Source: Ignavibacteria bacterium
GTDB taxonomy: Bacteria; Bacteroidota; Ignavibacteria; Tepidaquicellales; Tepidaquicellaceae
Assembly: GCA_016783945.1 (NCBI GenBank)
Contig: JADHVP010000015.1
Location: forward strand, 1-42,423
Reading direction: 5' to 3'
Length of the DNA: 42,423 nucleotides
A program made the position numbers and the translations under genes. Of the stretch, positions 16,901-24,140 are shown one piece after another. The notes beneath the pieces are model-generated. The model saw only the letters and a list, made by a program, of their open reading frames with translations. It ran no database searches and had not been told where the DNA came from. Numbering within the stretch: the first letter of the stretch is position 1; the number at the start of each line of letters is the position of its first letter.

Positions 16901-17486
16901 GCTTATGCAGCAGCTTGCTCAATTGATAGCAAAACAAAAAGGTTTGAGCAGCTTAATGAACCAGATGGGTGAATTCGGGCAAAAGGGTAACAATGGAAAA
17001 GAAGGGGATGTCGGTAACTTATCCGAAGAGCAAAAAATGAGAATGGACAAACTCAGACTCGAACAGGAGCAAATAAGAAAATCACTTGCAGAGCTAAACG
17101 AAGAATTCGAAAAAGAAAAACAGAGAACAGGGCAAAGGCTTCTGGGTGACTTAAACGAAGTTCAAAAAGAAATGCAGGAAATAATAAAAGATTTAAGTGA
17201 ATATAACGTCGATAAAGAAACACTCGAAAAGCAAAACAGGATACTTTCGAGAATGCTCGATGCACAGCTCTCGCAGAGAGAAAAAGATTTCGAACAGAAA
17301 AGAGAATCACGACCGGGTGAAAATATGGTTAGAATATCCCCTCCCGAAATAGTCCTGAGCGGACCAAAATCTTTTAACGCCCTCAAAGAGGATTTCCTGA
17401 AATTACAAAAAGAAGGTTATACAGAAGATTACGAAGCGTTGATAACGAAATACCTGCTTGAGTTGAACAGGAGTGGGGAGAGGTAA
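13998..17486 (+). CDS. DUF4175-like giant coiled-coil membrane protein
   Basis: 1162 residues. Three N-terminal transmembrane helices (about 32-55, 63-88, 165-188) enclose a cytoplasmic stretch. Residues 190-520 are beta-rich, with Ig-like segments (PGDVETIKGCNVDIAIKINSN; PPKISIIEPEEINYTLTGENDVIVRARITDDFG). From about 530 to 1120 the chain is an almost uninterrupted charged coiled coil rich in Glu, Lys, Gln and Leu, with Gln/Gly/Met-rich breaks (GRMGQLMQQLAQLIAKQKG). The C-terminus has RILSRMLDAQLSQREKDFEQ and ENMVRISPPEI, also typical of this family. Function is unknown; in other genomes such proteins often neighbour MoxR/DUF58/VWA genes, which are absent here. The size, membrane anchoring and coiled coil suggest a structural envelope protein. 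Confidence 0.8.
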   Translation: MESLFKKSEHIFESFEKRLTSTNKKELTYNLLKHLLKTLIFFFALGFLVIILEAVFRFGSDVRTVFFWGYISTFITTLLYNLAVFVFRRTRVLHFPELIRYSQIVGNKFEPIKDSLANSLSLYNRLKLNHESNSYLSKELVGANLDYVDNRTRKINLSSFISFKNLKRLLLVLIISTLFYTLSFFIFPSTLLSSVNRIINYEYSFIDNELGIIFNISPGDVETIKGCNVDIAIKINSNKPDLRIDEIKFFTKEVTHDGVEILLSETDLVSDGDNHFSTSIENINNNIIYYAAYKEVKSSEYKISIADYPVLKSFTVSIYPPGFTDMPSKTLDENQGDIFCIGGSRIYFDLESNKSLSSAGIVFDEDFVAFDVNEERATGSIIVTKSGKYNFVLKDIDGSENKDANVYSIKVISDEPPKISIIEPEEINYTLTGENDVIVRARITDDFGFSKLVLAYRKVDSKSTASPKFNFINVPIKNLNATSLEVPYVWNVTNIGLRSGQSAEYYMEVTDNTGKSTKSDIRTIQYKSLSDILKESEKFSKDLKADLKSILDDASDLQKDIEELKKNNRYSEELAINEQKKRELQEKVENLQNSLNSAQDKMNQVFDELQKKNILSEETLEQYMKLQEMFNKINTPELQEMLKKLREALEKNNLDQLREELKNFRFDEEAFKKQMEQLMELMKKIENLQKFGELTQKLDDITKQQEDLKKDTEATNKDSKEKLGDLSKEQKNIKEQTKDFKEELKKLIEELRKMKEDFNPEDLEDIRKEFNQRDIENKMQQSSDELQKGDKQDSESTQEDILSDLKEMNEKMMDALEKAMNMQSMQNKLMNKLKQIKQEIDKLSEDQGDLKDRTEDLKKNDKNEFTKKQKEQEDLQQRLSDTINELMNLSKSGVQITPELGKELGNAYNKMNNAGDNLSESNKENAVGNQGKAKESLDNASKMLGDMLSQMGSKSCNTGQPGEGRMGQLMQQLAQLIAKQKGLSSLMNQMGEFGQKGNNGKEGDVGNLSEEQKMRMDKLRLEQEQIRKSLAELNEEFEKEKQRTGQRLLGDLNEVQKEMQEIIKDLSEYNVDKETLEKQNRILSRMLDAQLSQREKDFEQKRESRPGENMVRISPPEIVLSGPKSFNALKEDFLKLQKEGYTEDYEALITKYLLELNRSGER

Positions 17487-17515
17487 GTTCATCTTTTCTT
17501 ATAAAAACAAAAACA

Positions 17516-17552
17516 TTTGCGTATCTGCGTCTTAGCGTGAAAGGAGTTCACG
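17516..17552. repeat. Short GCGT triple repeat and inverted repeat at the edge of the R-M cluster
   Basis: Three GCGT motifs spaced exactly 8 bp apart (17519, 17527, 17535) are followed by an inverted repeat CGTGAA (17536-17541) / TTCACG (17547-17552). It lies 30 bp downstream of the DUF4175 stop and just before the convergent end of the restriction-modification operon. It is not a standard terminator because it has no T run. Confidence 0.5.
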
Positions 17553-17593
17553 TAAATAAAACAAGCAATATACATACATATATTGATATAAAA

Positions 17594-18946
17594 TTATATA
17601 CGTGTAAAGTTAAGTACCCAATCAATTTTAATAATTCCCCCCCTTCCTTTCCTGTCAAATCGCATATATCGATTTTTTATTACGTATCCCCATTTATGCT
17701 TTATTTTGAAACCGTTACGTTTTGCTATATCTATTAGAAAGTCTGAAGTATCAAAGGAAACATTACTAACCATACTATCACCTACAACCATAATATAAGG
17801 AGTCCCGCTACTCAAACATTTCGCTACTTCTATAAAATGTTTTTCCATATCAGTAAAATATTTATAAGTTATATATGAGTGCTTATGCCCGTATTTTTTA
17901 TCCGTATCATATACTTTCTTAAGTTTATTATCAAGCTTATTAATCCCAAATGTAGTATTATAAGGAGTGAAATCTTTAAACTCAACTTTGTGTATATGCT
18001 TTGTTCCAATATAAGCTTTCTTTTTACTGTTCTGTAGGGATTGTGTTTGCAAATCAAATATGTCTCCAATCCAAAAAAGTTCTGCCATTTGATTATAGAT
18101 GTAGTCAATAGCTTTGATGTATGGAGGTGATGTAATCGCTAAGTCAATTTTTTTTCCATTAAGACTTTTATAGAGGGATTGAGAGCTGTCTGCACATATA
18201 ACCTTAGAATTAACCTTAGAATTAACCTTAGAATTAACCTTAGAATTAACGGTTTCACTAAAATAAGAGATCCTTTTAATAAAATAGTCGAGTTGTGAAA
18301 AGAACAAAGTGTAAACTTCTTCAGGTTTTTTTAATTTAGTATGCGAAACATAAGTTTTTTGTGATTCATTATCAGTATTTGAGACTCTCCTAATAATAGA
18401 CGAAAAGCAAATTAATAGAAACTCTTGAATATCTTTTACAAATTTTTTATTACCAAATCTCTCCGTTATCTGATTTATAAGTGTTCGAATGACAGAGAGT
18501 TTGTTTATTGAATCTTTAGTGAACCAGTGTTCAATAGTTTTACAATCAGGTGTAAAACATCCTTTCTTCTTTTTCTTAATTGACTCAATTAACCAATTAG
18601 AAATTTTAAGTAATTCTTTTATATTAAGGGGGGTTGTTTTGACTTTCGAAATCAAAGAAGATAGTGGGTCGATATCAATCCCTATAGTATTATGACCAGC
18701 TAACATTGATTCTACCAATGTTGTACCTGAGCCACAAAAGGGATCTAAAATTAATTTCCTTTGGCTCATATTTAAACACTTATTAATAGCCCATTTGGGA
18801 ACTTGGGGTATAAACTTGGCAGGATATTTGTGAAAACCGTGTGTGAAAGAAGTTACATCATTGGTTAAAATATTCAGAACTGTGTTTTTTTCAACATAGT
18901 TTGGTATTGATTTTTTTACGTATTTAATCTTATACTCTTCATTCAT
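17594..18946 (-). CDS. DNA methyltransferase C of the R-M operon (N4/N6 amino type)
   Basis: 450 residues. The SAM-binding motif I is DPFCGSGTT (68-76), followed by GIDIDPLSSLIS. The catalytic motif IV TSPPY lies at 272-276, about 200 residues later. This motif I-first order with S-P-P-Y is seen in amino-methyltransferases that produce N4-methylcytosine or N6-methyladenine. The N-terminal THGFHKYPAKFIPQVP is a classical motif X-like region of this family. Residues 234-249 are four NSKV repeats encoded by four perfect 12-bp units (18201-18248). Last gene of the four-gene operon; its ATG overlaps the stop of methyltransferase B by 4 bp. Target specificity cannot be read from sequence. Confidence 0.9.
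   Translation of the reverse strand: MNEEYKIKYVKKSIPNYVEKNTVLNILTNDVTSFTHGFHKYPAKFIPQVPKWAINKCLNMSQRKLILDPFCGSGTTLVESMLAGHNTIGIDIDPLSSLISKVKTTPLNIKELLKISNWLIESIKKKKKGCFTPDCKTIEHWFTKDSINKLSVIRTLINQITERFGNKKFVKDIQEFLLICFSSIIRRVSNTDNESQKTYVSHTKLKKPEEVYTLFFSQLDYFIKRISYFSETVNSKVNSKVNSKVNSKVICADSSQSLYKSLNGKKIDLAITSPPYIKAIDYIYNQMAELFWIGDIFDLQTQSLQNSKKKAYIGTKHIHKVEFKDFTPYNTTFGINKLDNKLKKVYDTDKKYGHKHSYITYKYFTDMEKHFIEVAKCLSSGTPYIMVVGDSMVSNVSFDTSDFLIDIAKRNGFKIKHKWGYVIKNRYMRFDRKGRGGIIKIDWVLNFTRI
18201..18248. repeat. 12-bp tandem repeat inside methyltransferase C
   Basis: Four perfect copies of ACCTTAGAATTA on the plus strand, coding for NSKV x4 on the minus strand, between motif I and motif IV. Copy-number change would add or remove four residues without shifting the frame. 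Confidence 0.95.
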
Positions 18947-20379
18947 TTTTCAAGTAAAACTATACTTTCTCTTAAATAATCTTTTAAAGGTTCAAGCTTC
19001 TGCTTTTGCTGAGAGCTTGTTGTCAAGTGCCTTGTAATAAAAACGTTTTTCACATTAAATCCAATTTCCCTTGCTATATCAGATATCAAAATATCTGTAG
19101 GAATTATAACTCCAGAATAAGCTGAATTTCCAACTACAATTCCTACGAAACCATTTTTTTTTATATGCAAATAAAGTTTCTTTAATAATACATAAGTATC
19201 ATCAAAATATCCTCTAACAACAGTCGGGATTTTTTTATTCCATAACTTATTAGAATCAAATAAACTAATTAAAGATTCAAGATTTTCATTTTTGAAAATA
19301 ACTGGTTTATTATCCAATGAATTTATGTTTGATCTGAATCCCTTAATCCTCAATTTTTTAAATTGTTCCTTATTGTAAATAAAATCACCAAGCCATAATT
19401 CGACCTTATGAATTTCAAAATAGTCAAAGCAATTACAATAAGGGGGTGAAAAAAAAGTAAATTCTATTTCATCCGAAATTAATTCATCAAATTGTAAGCA
19501 ACTACCATTGTATATTTTAGGTTTGTTTTCGTTAAGACCATATTTAAATTGAATATCAGATATAATAATTTCTAGACGATCAATTAGTTTATTACTGACA
19601 TAAGAATATTTATCGCCAGGGAAATTCTGTCTTTCCCATTTCTCTTTATCGATCCTAATGTATCCATTAGGTGTTCTCCTTCTATTTTTATACTTTATTC
19701 CATTGCCTTCCTTTTTTATGTTAGAAACTTCCTCAATAATTGATAGCCAAGCGACAAAAAAAAGATTTTTTACTCTCTCTTCTTGAATTTTTTGAATAAT
19801 ATTTTTTAGATAAAGGAGAGAGTTTAAAATTTCTTTGTTAAAAACTTTATCTGCTAAAGGAAAGGAGGTATGATATTCCTCATTTGATTTAACTATTTTT
19901 TTAAGTCTTTCAATATTGCTTTTTATTTTTTTAATATCCGTATTTGTGTACTGCTCATTTTCAACATTAGATACCAATACAGAGATTGGATTTATGTCGA
20001 CGCCAAAGGATTGCAATCCATTATGTCTTGCGGATAATAATGTTGTTCCACTTCCAGAAAATGGGTCAAAAATGTTTCCTTTGATTCCTAACTCCTTAAT
20101 AAAAGAGTTAACTAATTTTATCGAATAACCCTCACGGTATGGAAACCACCTTTGTACGGGAGTCTGAAAAGCAAATTGAAAGTGAACCTGATTGCTAAAA
20201 GAATTAGCATCAAAATACAAAAGTCCTCTTTCTATATTCCTGAAAATCTTTAACTGTTCTGATTGTATTTTAGAGATTCTTTTCTCGAACAGTGAATAAA
20301 CATCTTTGATTTCCTTAACTAACGATATTTCAAAATCATCGAAGTTTGTTTTGTATTTATATTTATATTTAGTATTCAA
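18943..20379 (-). CDS. DNA methyltransferase B of the R-M operon (N4/N6 amino type)
   Basis: 478 residues. Motif I is DPFSGSGTT (105-113), followed by GVDINPISVLVSN. Motif IV is SPPY (311-314) in the context FFSPPYCNCFDYFE. Upstream of motif I the segment RWFPYREGYSIKLV (78-90) closely matches RWFKYKEGFSAQLV in methyltransferase A, showing that A and B are sister proteins. The central IIEEVSNIKKEGNG also matches LEEVSYTRKDGQ in A. It lies 15 bp after the nuclease gene and overlaps methyltransferase C by 4 bp. It presumably protects one strand of the nuclease target, with its sister protecting the other. The strongly A/T-biased codons differ from the flanking housekeeping genes. Confidence 0.88.
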   Translation of the reverse strand: MNTKYKYKYKTNFDDFEISLVKEIKDVYSLFEKRISKIQSEQLKIFRNIERGLLYFDANSFSNQVHFQFAFQTPVQRWFPYREGYSIKLVNSFIKELGIKGNIFDPFSGSGTTLLSARHNGLQSFGVDINPISVLVSNVENEQYTNTDIKKIKSNIERLKKIVKSNEEYHTSFPLADKVFNKEILNSLLYLKNIIQKIQEERVKNLFFVAWLSIIEEVSNIKKEGNGIKYKNRRRTPNGYIRIDKEKWERQNFPGDKYSYVSNKLIDRLEIIISDIQFKYGLNENKPKIYNGSCLQFDELISDEIEFTFFSPPYCNCFDYFEIHKVELWLGDFIYNKEQFKKLRIKGFRSNINSLDNKPVIFKNENLESLISLFDSNKLWNKKIPTVVRGYFDDTYVLLKKLYLHIKKNGFVGIVVGNSAYSGVIIPTDILISDIAREIGFNVKNVFITRHLTTSSQQKQKLEPLKDYLRESIVLLEK

Positions 20380-20394
20380 AAATAAATGTTATAA

Positions 20395-21831
20395 TTAAAG
20401 TATTAATTTCTCATCTACTGCTTTGTCATTAAACTCTAGTCTGTAATTTATTGGTACTGCAAATAATTTCCTCTCTTCATTTTTCTTGACAGGATTATTT
20501 ATGACACTAATAAAAATACCGTGATTTGTGAAATAGACTCTGTAGATATAATAGTGCTTGCTATGTTGTTCTGCTGCAACCCATTCATTTCTTGTTAGGT
20601 TAATGGAATCTAATATTTCAATAAACTTTGGGGGATGAACTCTTTTTGTAGATTTTACCTCAATATATCTAAAGAATTCAGGATTTTTTGGATTTCTGTC
20701 CGCTTCAATAGATGTGATATCATATCCTAGTCCTTTCATCTTACCATGATAGTTTACTTTGTTAACCAATCTAGGATTAAATGATTTTACTCTATCCTTT
20801 TCTATTTTTAAAACAACGTCCTCTCCCTCATCTCCAAGCTCAATTGTAGATAAATCTGCATCTAAAATTGGTTTAGATACTTTCCTATGAAGATCTAAAC
20901 TATCTAAGGTTGTATAAAAAGAATTAATTTCCGTTTTACTTATTTGACCAAAATACTCCTGCCAATCTCTTGTTATTTGATTTCCAATTTTATCTCCTTC
21001 AAGGTTATACTCACAAACCTTAAAAGAAATCGGATTATTAAAATCTTTAATGAAAGTATCAATTGCTTTTTTCTCTTTATTATTTAGCCATATATGTTTA
21101 TTGTCTTTACGTATAAGATTTGAAAGTTCCAAATGATCATATTGTTCGTTAATATGCTGTATAGAGTATGAATATGCTTTACCTGGAGTTTCAACCTTAT
21201 TAATTATTTTTTTATTTCTATCAGAAATAATTCTGTTATACACTGTTTCTGGTGAAACTTTTCCCTGAAGGGTATCTAATGAATTTAAAACATAATAAGC
21301 AATCTCATTCTTTGTTAATGTGGTTTCATTATCGTTAGCTATTTTTAGAATTCTAATTACAAAGTGATAGGGCTTGAAACATATCTTAGTATCACACTTT
21401 TTACGAATAGTCTGTATTTTCTGAGAACCATTTGGTTGTTGAAATCTAAAACAAACACTTTTAAATAAAGCTGGCTGATCATTGTCCTTTAAGAACTTCT
21501 GAGTTCTTTCGGTCATATTTACGATGCCGTCTTTTTCAAAATACATTCCCAAAAGTTTTCCTGCATTTTCGGTTCTATGGTTTCTAATTGTCTTTTTGTT
21601 GTCCTTTATGTACTTAGTAAGTTTATAATCAAAAATTTTAGCAAATTGAGAAGTAGGGATAGGGCAAATATCATTGAGTATCTCTGAATATATGGGCAAA
21701 AGGTCATCCATTTTAGAAATAGATTTTCCTCTAATTATTGTACACCTATATTGATTATCAGGATTATAATTCATATTACTTGCTTTATCCTTTAAATATA
21801 AAGAGTTTTTATTTTTTATCTTTTTTGCCAT
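20395..21831 (-). CDS. DUF3883-type restriction endonuclease (predicted)
   Basis: 478 residues. The N-terminal two thirds are helical and basic with winged-helix-like stretches (LTKNEIAYYVLNS; KVSPETVYNRII), plausibly for DNA recognition. The C-terminal part (about 333-478) is a DUF3883-like nuclease domain: GDEGEDVVLKIE, then GLGYDITSIEAD with D371, and YIEVKST with E391 and K393. This is the D...E-x-K core of PD-(D/E)xK nucleases, followed by LTRNEWVAAEQHSKHYYIYRVY, the usual end of the fold. It sits between methyltransferase genes, overlapping A by 16 bp and 15 bp before B, which supports a type II restriction role. The first residues are Lys-rich (MAKKIKNKN). The exact subtype and site are unknown. 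Confidence 0.8.
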   Translation of the reverse strand: MAKKIKNKNSLYLKDKASNMNYNPDNQYRCTIIRGKSISKMDDLLPIYSEILNDICPIPTSQFAKIFDYKLTKYIKDNKKTIRNHRTENAGKLLGMYFEKDGIVNMTERTQKFLKDNDQPALFKSVCFRFQQPNGSQKIQTIRKKCDTKICFKPYHFVIRILKIANDNETTLTKNEIAYYVLNSLDTLQGKVSPETVYNRIISDRNKKIINKVETPGKAYSYSIQHINEQYDHLELSNLIRKDNKHIWLNNKEKKAIDTFIKDFNNPISFKVCEYNLEGDKIGNQITRDWQEYFGQISKTEINSFYTTLDSLDLHRKVSKPILDADLSTIELGDEGEDVVLKIEKDRVKSFNPRLVNKVNYHGKMKGLGYDITSIEADRNPKNPEFFRYIEVKSTKRVHPPKFIEILDSINLTRNEWVAAEQHSKHYYIYRVYFTNHGIFISVINNPVKKNEERKLFAVPINYRLEFNDKAVDEKLIL

Positions 21832-23240
21832 AGATAAACGCTTTTTCGGATTTCCGTTCTGCCATAAATACCCATTTGCTGACTGCTGTTACCTTTTCCC
21901 TTGGGTAATACAAAAATTTTATTAATGTTAAATCCAAAGTTTTCAGCAAACTCCGAAAGTATTAAATCAACTGGTACTTCTTCTCCTCCATAACGAACGT
22001 TATCGTTAACCATCACACAAAAGCCACCACTTTTTGTAACTCTTGCCATTTCGTAAATAACAAAACACATTTCTAAAAAATAATTTTTCACCATTCTTGG
22101 TATGTTGTTATTATTAAGTTTTCCAAGCTTGTTAAGTTCTTCGAGTATCGAATTAACCTCAGTCATTGCATTTGAATTGTCATAGACATTAAGAACTTTA
22201 CCAAAAATTTCGGGATTACCATATGAAATATAAAGTTGATTTAAAAAATCAATTTTTTCTTTATTTTCAACTGTACATGATAGCATCTCTTGACGAAGTT
22301 TACGAACTTGTTCACTGTTGTAACCAAGAAAAACTAATTCCAAAGCATAGGTTCTTGTATAATCATAACGATTGCAATAAGGTGGTGATGTGATTATGAA
22401 ATCAAAAAAATCATTATTAAGTTTGGGTAATTCTTCAAGGCACGAACCTTGTCTGATATTTATTGGAGGTCTTTCGTTTCCATTATTTTCAGATATACTA
22501 AACAAGGAATCAGATTTGTTAGTTGACAAATCATTTACAATTTGATTTAGCTTATGCATCACAGCTTCCTTAAAAGTAAGAATCTTACCTTTGTTAAATG
22601 GTTTACCCGAAAGATCTCTTTTTGAACGATAATCCCATCGTAAATACTGACCATCCTTTCTTGTGTAACTGACTTCTTCTAAAACCGCAAATGCTGCAAA
22701 ACGTAAAACAGTTTGTATTTTTTTGTCCTTTATTGAGGAGCAATAGGTTAAATACTTATTTAAAGATATTTCTGTCTCATCCGGGAAAGCTTCCTCCGTT
22801 ATAGAAATGTGTTTAATATGCTTGTCAAAGATTTTAATTTTACTAAGTTCTGTCCATAAACTTTCTATTGTATTTTTTAATTTAATAAGATCAATTTCAT
22901 TAACAGCTTTCCGAGTTTGCATTACAAAAACTCCGACAGGTAAAAGTTCAATACCGAAGGATTCCCAACCTAGTTCTTGACCTGCAAACAAAGTTGTACC
23001 TACTCCAACAAATGGATCGAATACTCGACCTGGTTTGGGTGAGTATTCAGAGAAAAAATATTTAACAAGTTGAGCAGAAAATCCCTCTTTGTACTTGAAC
23101 CAGCGGTAAATTGGTTCATCTTTGTTAGCCTGAAAACTTACTACCTTACGATTTAAGTTGTAAGCTGTTTCCAACCTATCTTCAAGTCGATTAAAAAGTC
23201 TTTGGCGTTCGGTGGGAAATATTTCTACGATTTGTCTCAT
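21816..23240 (-). CDS. DNA methyltransferase A of the R-M operon (N4/N6 amino type)
   Basis: 474 residues, first gene of the operon. Motif I DPFVGVGTT (75-83) is followed by GIELLPVGVFVMQ; motif IV TSPPY (284-288) is in the context TSPPYCNRYDYTRTYALEL. The RWFKYKEGFSAQLV segment (47-60) and the central LEEVSYTRKDGQYLRW identify it as a sister of methyltransferase B. Placing a methyltransferase first in the operon fits the need to methylate host DNA before the nuclease accumulates. The product is probably N4-methylcytosine or N6-methyladenine; S-P-P-Y is more frequent in N4-cytosine enzymes. Confidence 0.9.
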   Translation of the reverse strand: MRQIVEIFPTERQRLFNRLEDRLETAYNLNRKVVSFQANKDEPIYRWFKYKEGFSAQLVKYFFSEYSPKPGRVFDPFVGVGTTLFAGQELGWESFGIELLPVGVFVMQTRKAVNEIDLIKLKNTIESLWTELSKIKIFDKHIKHISITEEAFPDETEISLNKYLTYCSSIKDKKIQTVLRFAAFAVLEEVSYTRKDGQYLRWDYRSKRDLSGKPFNKGKILTFKEAVMHKLNQIVNDLSTNKSDSLFSISENNGNERPPINIRQGSCLEELPKLNNDFFDFIITSPPYCNRYDYTRTYALELVFLGYNSEQVRKLRQEMLSCTVENKEKIDFLNQLYISYGNPEIFGKVLNVYDNSNAMTEVNSILEELNKLGKLNNNNIPRMVKNYFLEMCFVIYEMARVTKSGGFCVMVNDNVRYGGEEVPVDLILSEFAENFGFNINKIFVLPKGKGNSSQQMGIYGRTEIRKSVYLWQKR

Positions 23241-23428
23241 TCTATAAATTCAACTTCTTGGGAATAATAGGATTATAAATATTGCTCTAGCTAATATATT
23301 TTTCTTTTCTCGAAGTTCTCTTTTTGATAACGTTTTTATTTTAGAATTATTTCTATTTGCAATATAATGTTTATTATTTAAAAATTAAAATCCAATGACA
23401 TATTACAAATAACAAATCAAGTATATCC
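23241..23428. other. Intergenic region upstream of the R-M operon
   Basis: Very AT-rich and without an ORF. On the minus strand it contains TATAAT about 35 bp before the methyltransferase A start (near 23270), which could be a -10 element. No controller-protein box was identified. Confidence 0.35.
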
Positions 23429-23572
23429 TCACCTCCCCACCATTTCCTCTTCAAAAAGATACTTATATCCTTCGGGTGGTCTTAGAATCAGTATCAAGTA
23501 TTTCCAGGATTTGTCAGCACAGCAACCGTTGCAAATGTTGTATGCTTTCAAGTTATACTCTTCGAACTTCAG
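23429..23572 (-). CDS. Possible 47-residue Cys-containing ORF, in frame after the DinB stop
   Basis: Directly after the TAA of the DinB-like gene the same frame stays open for 47 codons to a TGA at 23429-23431. It encodes LKFEEYNLKAYNICNGCCAD, then KSWKYLILILRPPEGYKY and LFEEEMVGR. There is no ATG; CTG at 23572 or an internal TTG would have to serve as start. Composition is protein-like (CxxCC motif, amphipathic segments), unlike random AT-rich spacer. It could be a small gene with a rare start, the remnant of a longer gene, or a readthrough extension. No family is recognised. Confidence 0.3.
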   Translation of the reverse strand: MKFEEYNLKAYNICNGCCADKSWKYLILILRPPEGYKYLFEEEMVGR

Positions 23573-24073
23573 TTACTCCATTGGTTCCATACCATATTTA
23601 ACCCATTCTTCTTTTGAAGGTCCATAAGTTCCCGGTACATCGATATTCAGGATTCTCATCAAAATAGTCATTTGCCCTCTATGATGTGTTTGGTGTTTAA
23701 TTAAAACAGACAGGATTTTTCTTTTCTGCCAGTTCTGTCCGTATACTTCTATTGTTTCAGTTAAATCAGAATCACTCCAGTTTTCTTTTAGTAAACTGAT
23801 AAGTTCTTTGCTGTGCTCTTTGTATACGTCTGTAATTTCACCAAAACTCTTCGGAATAGGTTTGTTCTCAAGGTAATCTTCTTTGAGAATACCTGCTCTA
23901 AACGGCATTTCAGTTAGGGTCTGAGTAATATGCCATGCTAATCTATCTAACGTTCTAATGTTTTCATTGACTTTATCAAACTTGATCTCATCATTTATTT
24001 TTGAAAAAATATTTATTGTAAATATTTCTTCTGCTTCCCAGTCTTTGATGAAGTCTTCTGTTTTTCTATACAT
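23573..24073 (-). CDS. DinB-superfamily protein
   Basis: 166 residues. It has the four-helix DinB/DfsB layout with metal-ligand-like histidines: LAWHITQTLTEMPFR (His near 48) and KHQTHHRGQMTILMRIL (His cluster near 128-132). Family members are putative metal-dependent thiol transferases or hydrolases such as bacillithiol transferases and maleylpyruvate isomerase-like proteins. The substrate here is unknown. The protein ends normally for the family shortly after VPGTYGPSKEEW. It is a single gene with 67 bp to the permease gene upstream. Confidence 0.85.
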   Translation of the reverse strand: MYRKTEDFIKDWEAEEIFTINIFSKINDEIKFDKVNENIRTLDRLAWHITQTLTEMPFRAGILKEDYLENKPIPKSFGEITDVYKEHSKELISLLKENWSDSDLTETIEVYGQNWQKRKILSVLIKHQTHHRGQMTILMRILNIDVPGTYGPSKEEWVKYGMEPME

Positions 24074-24140
24074 TTTTTTTTAAATTAAATGCCACACTGC
24101 AACAAAAGTTGTTGCCAGCCAGCATAAATCTATTTAAGAC

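Noticed and set aside
18201-18248. Phase-variable on/off switch of the methyltransferase
   Set aside because: The unit is 12 bp, so gain or loss keeps the reading frame; it could only change length, not switch expression.
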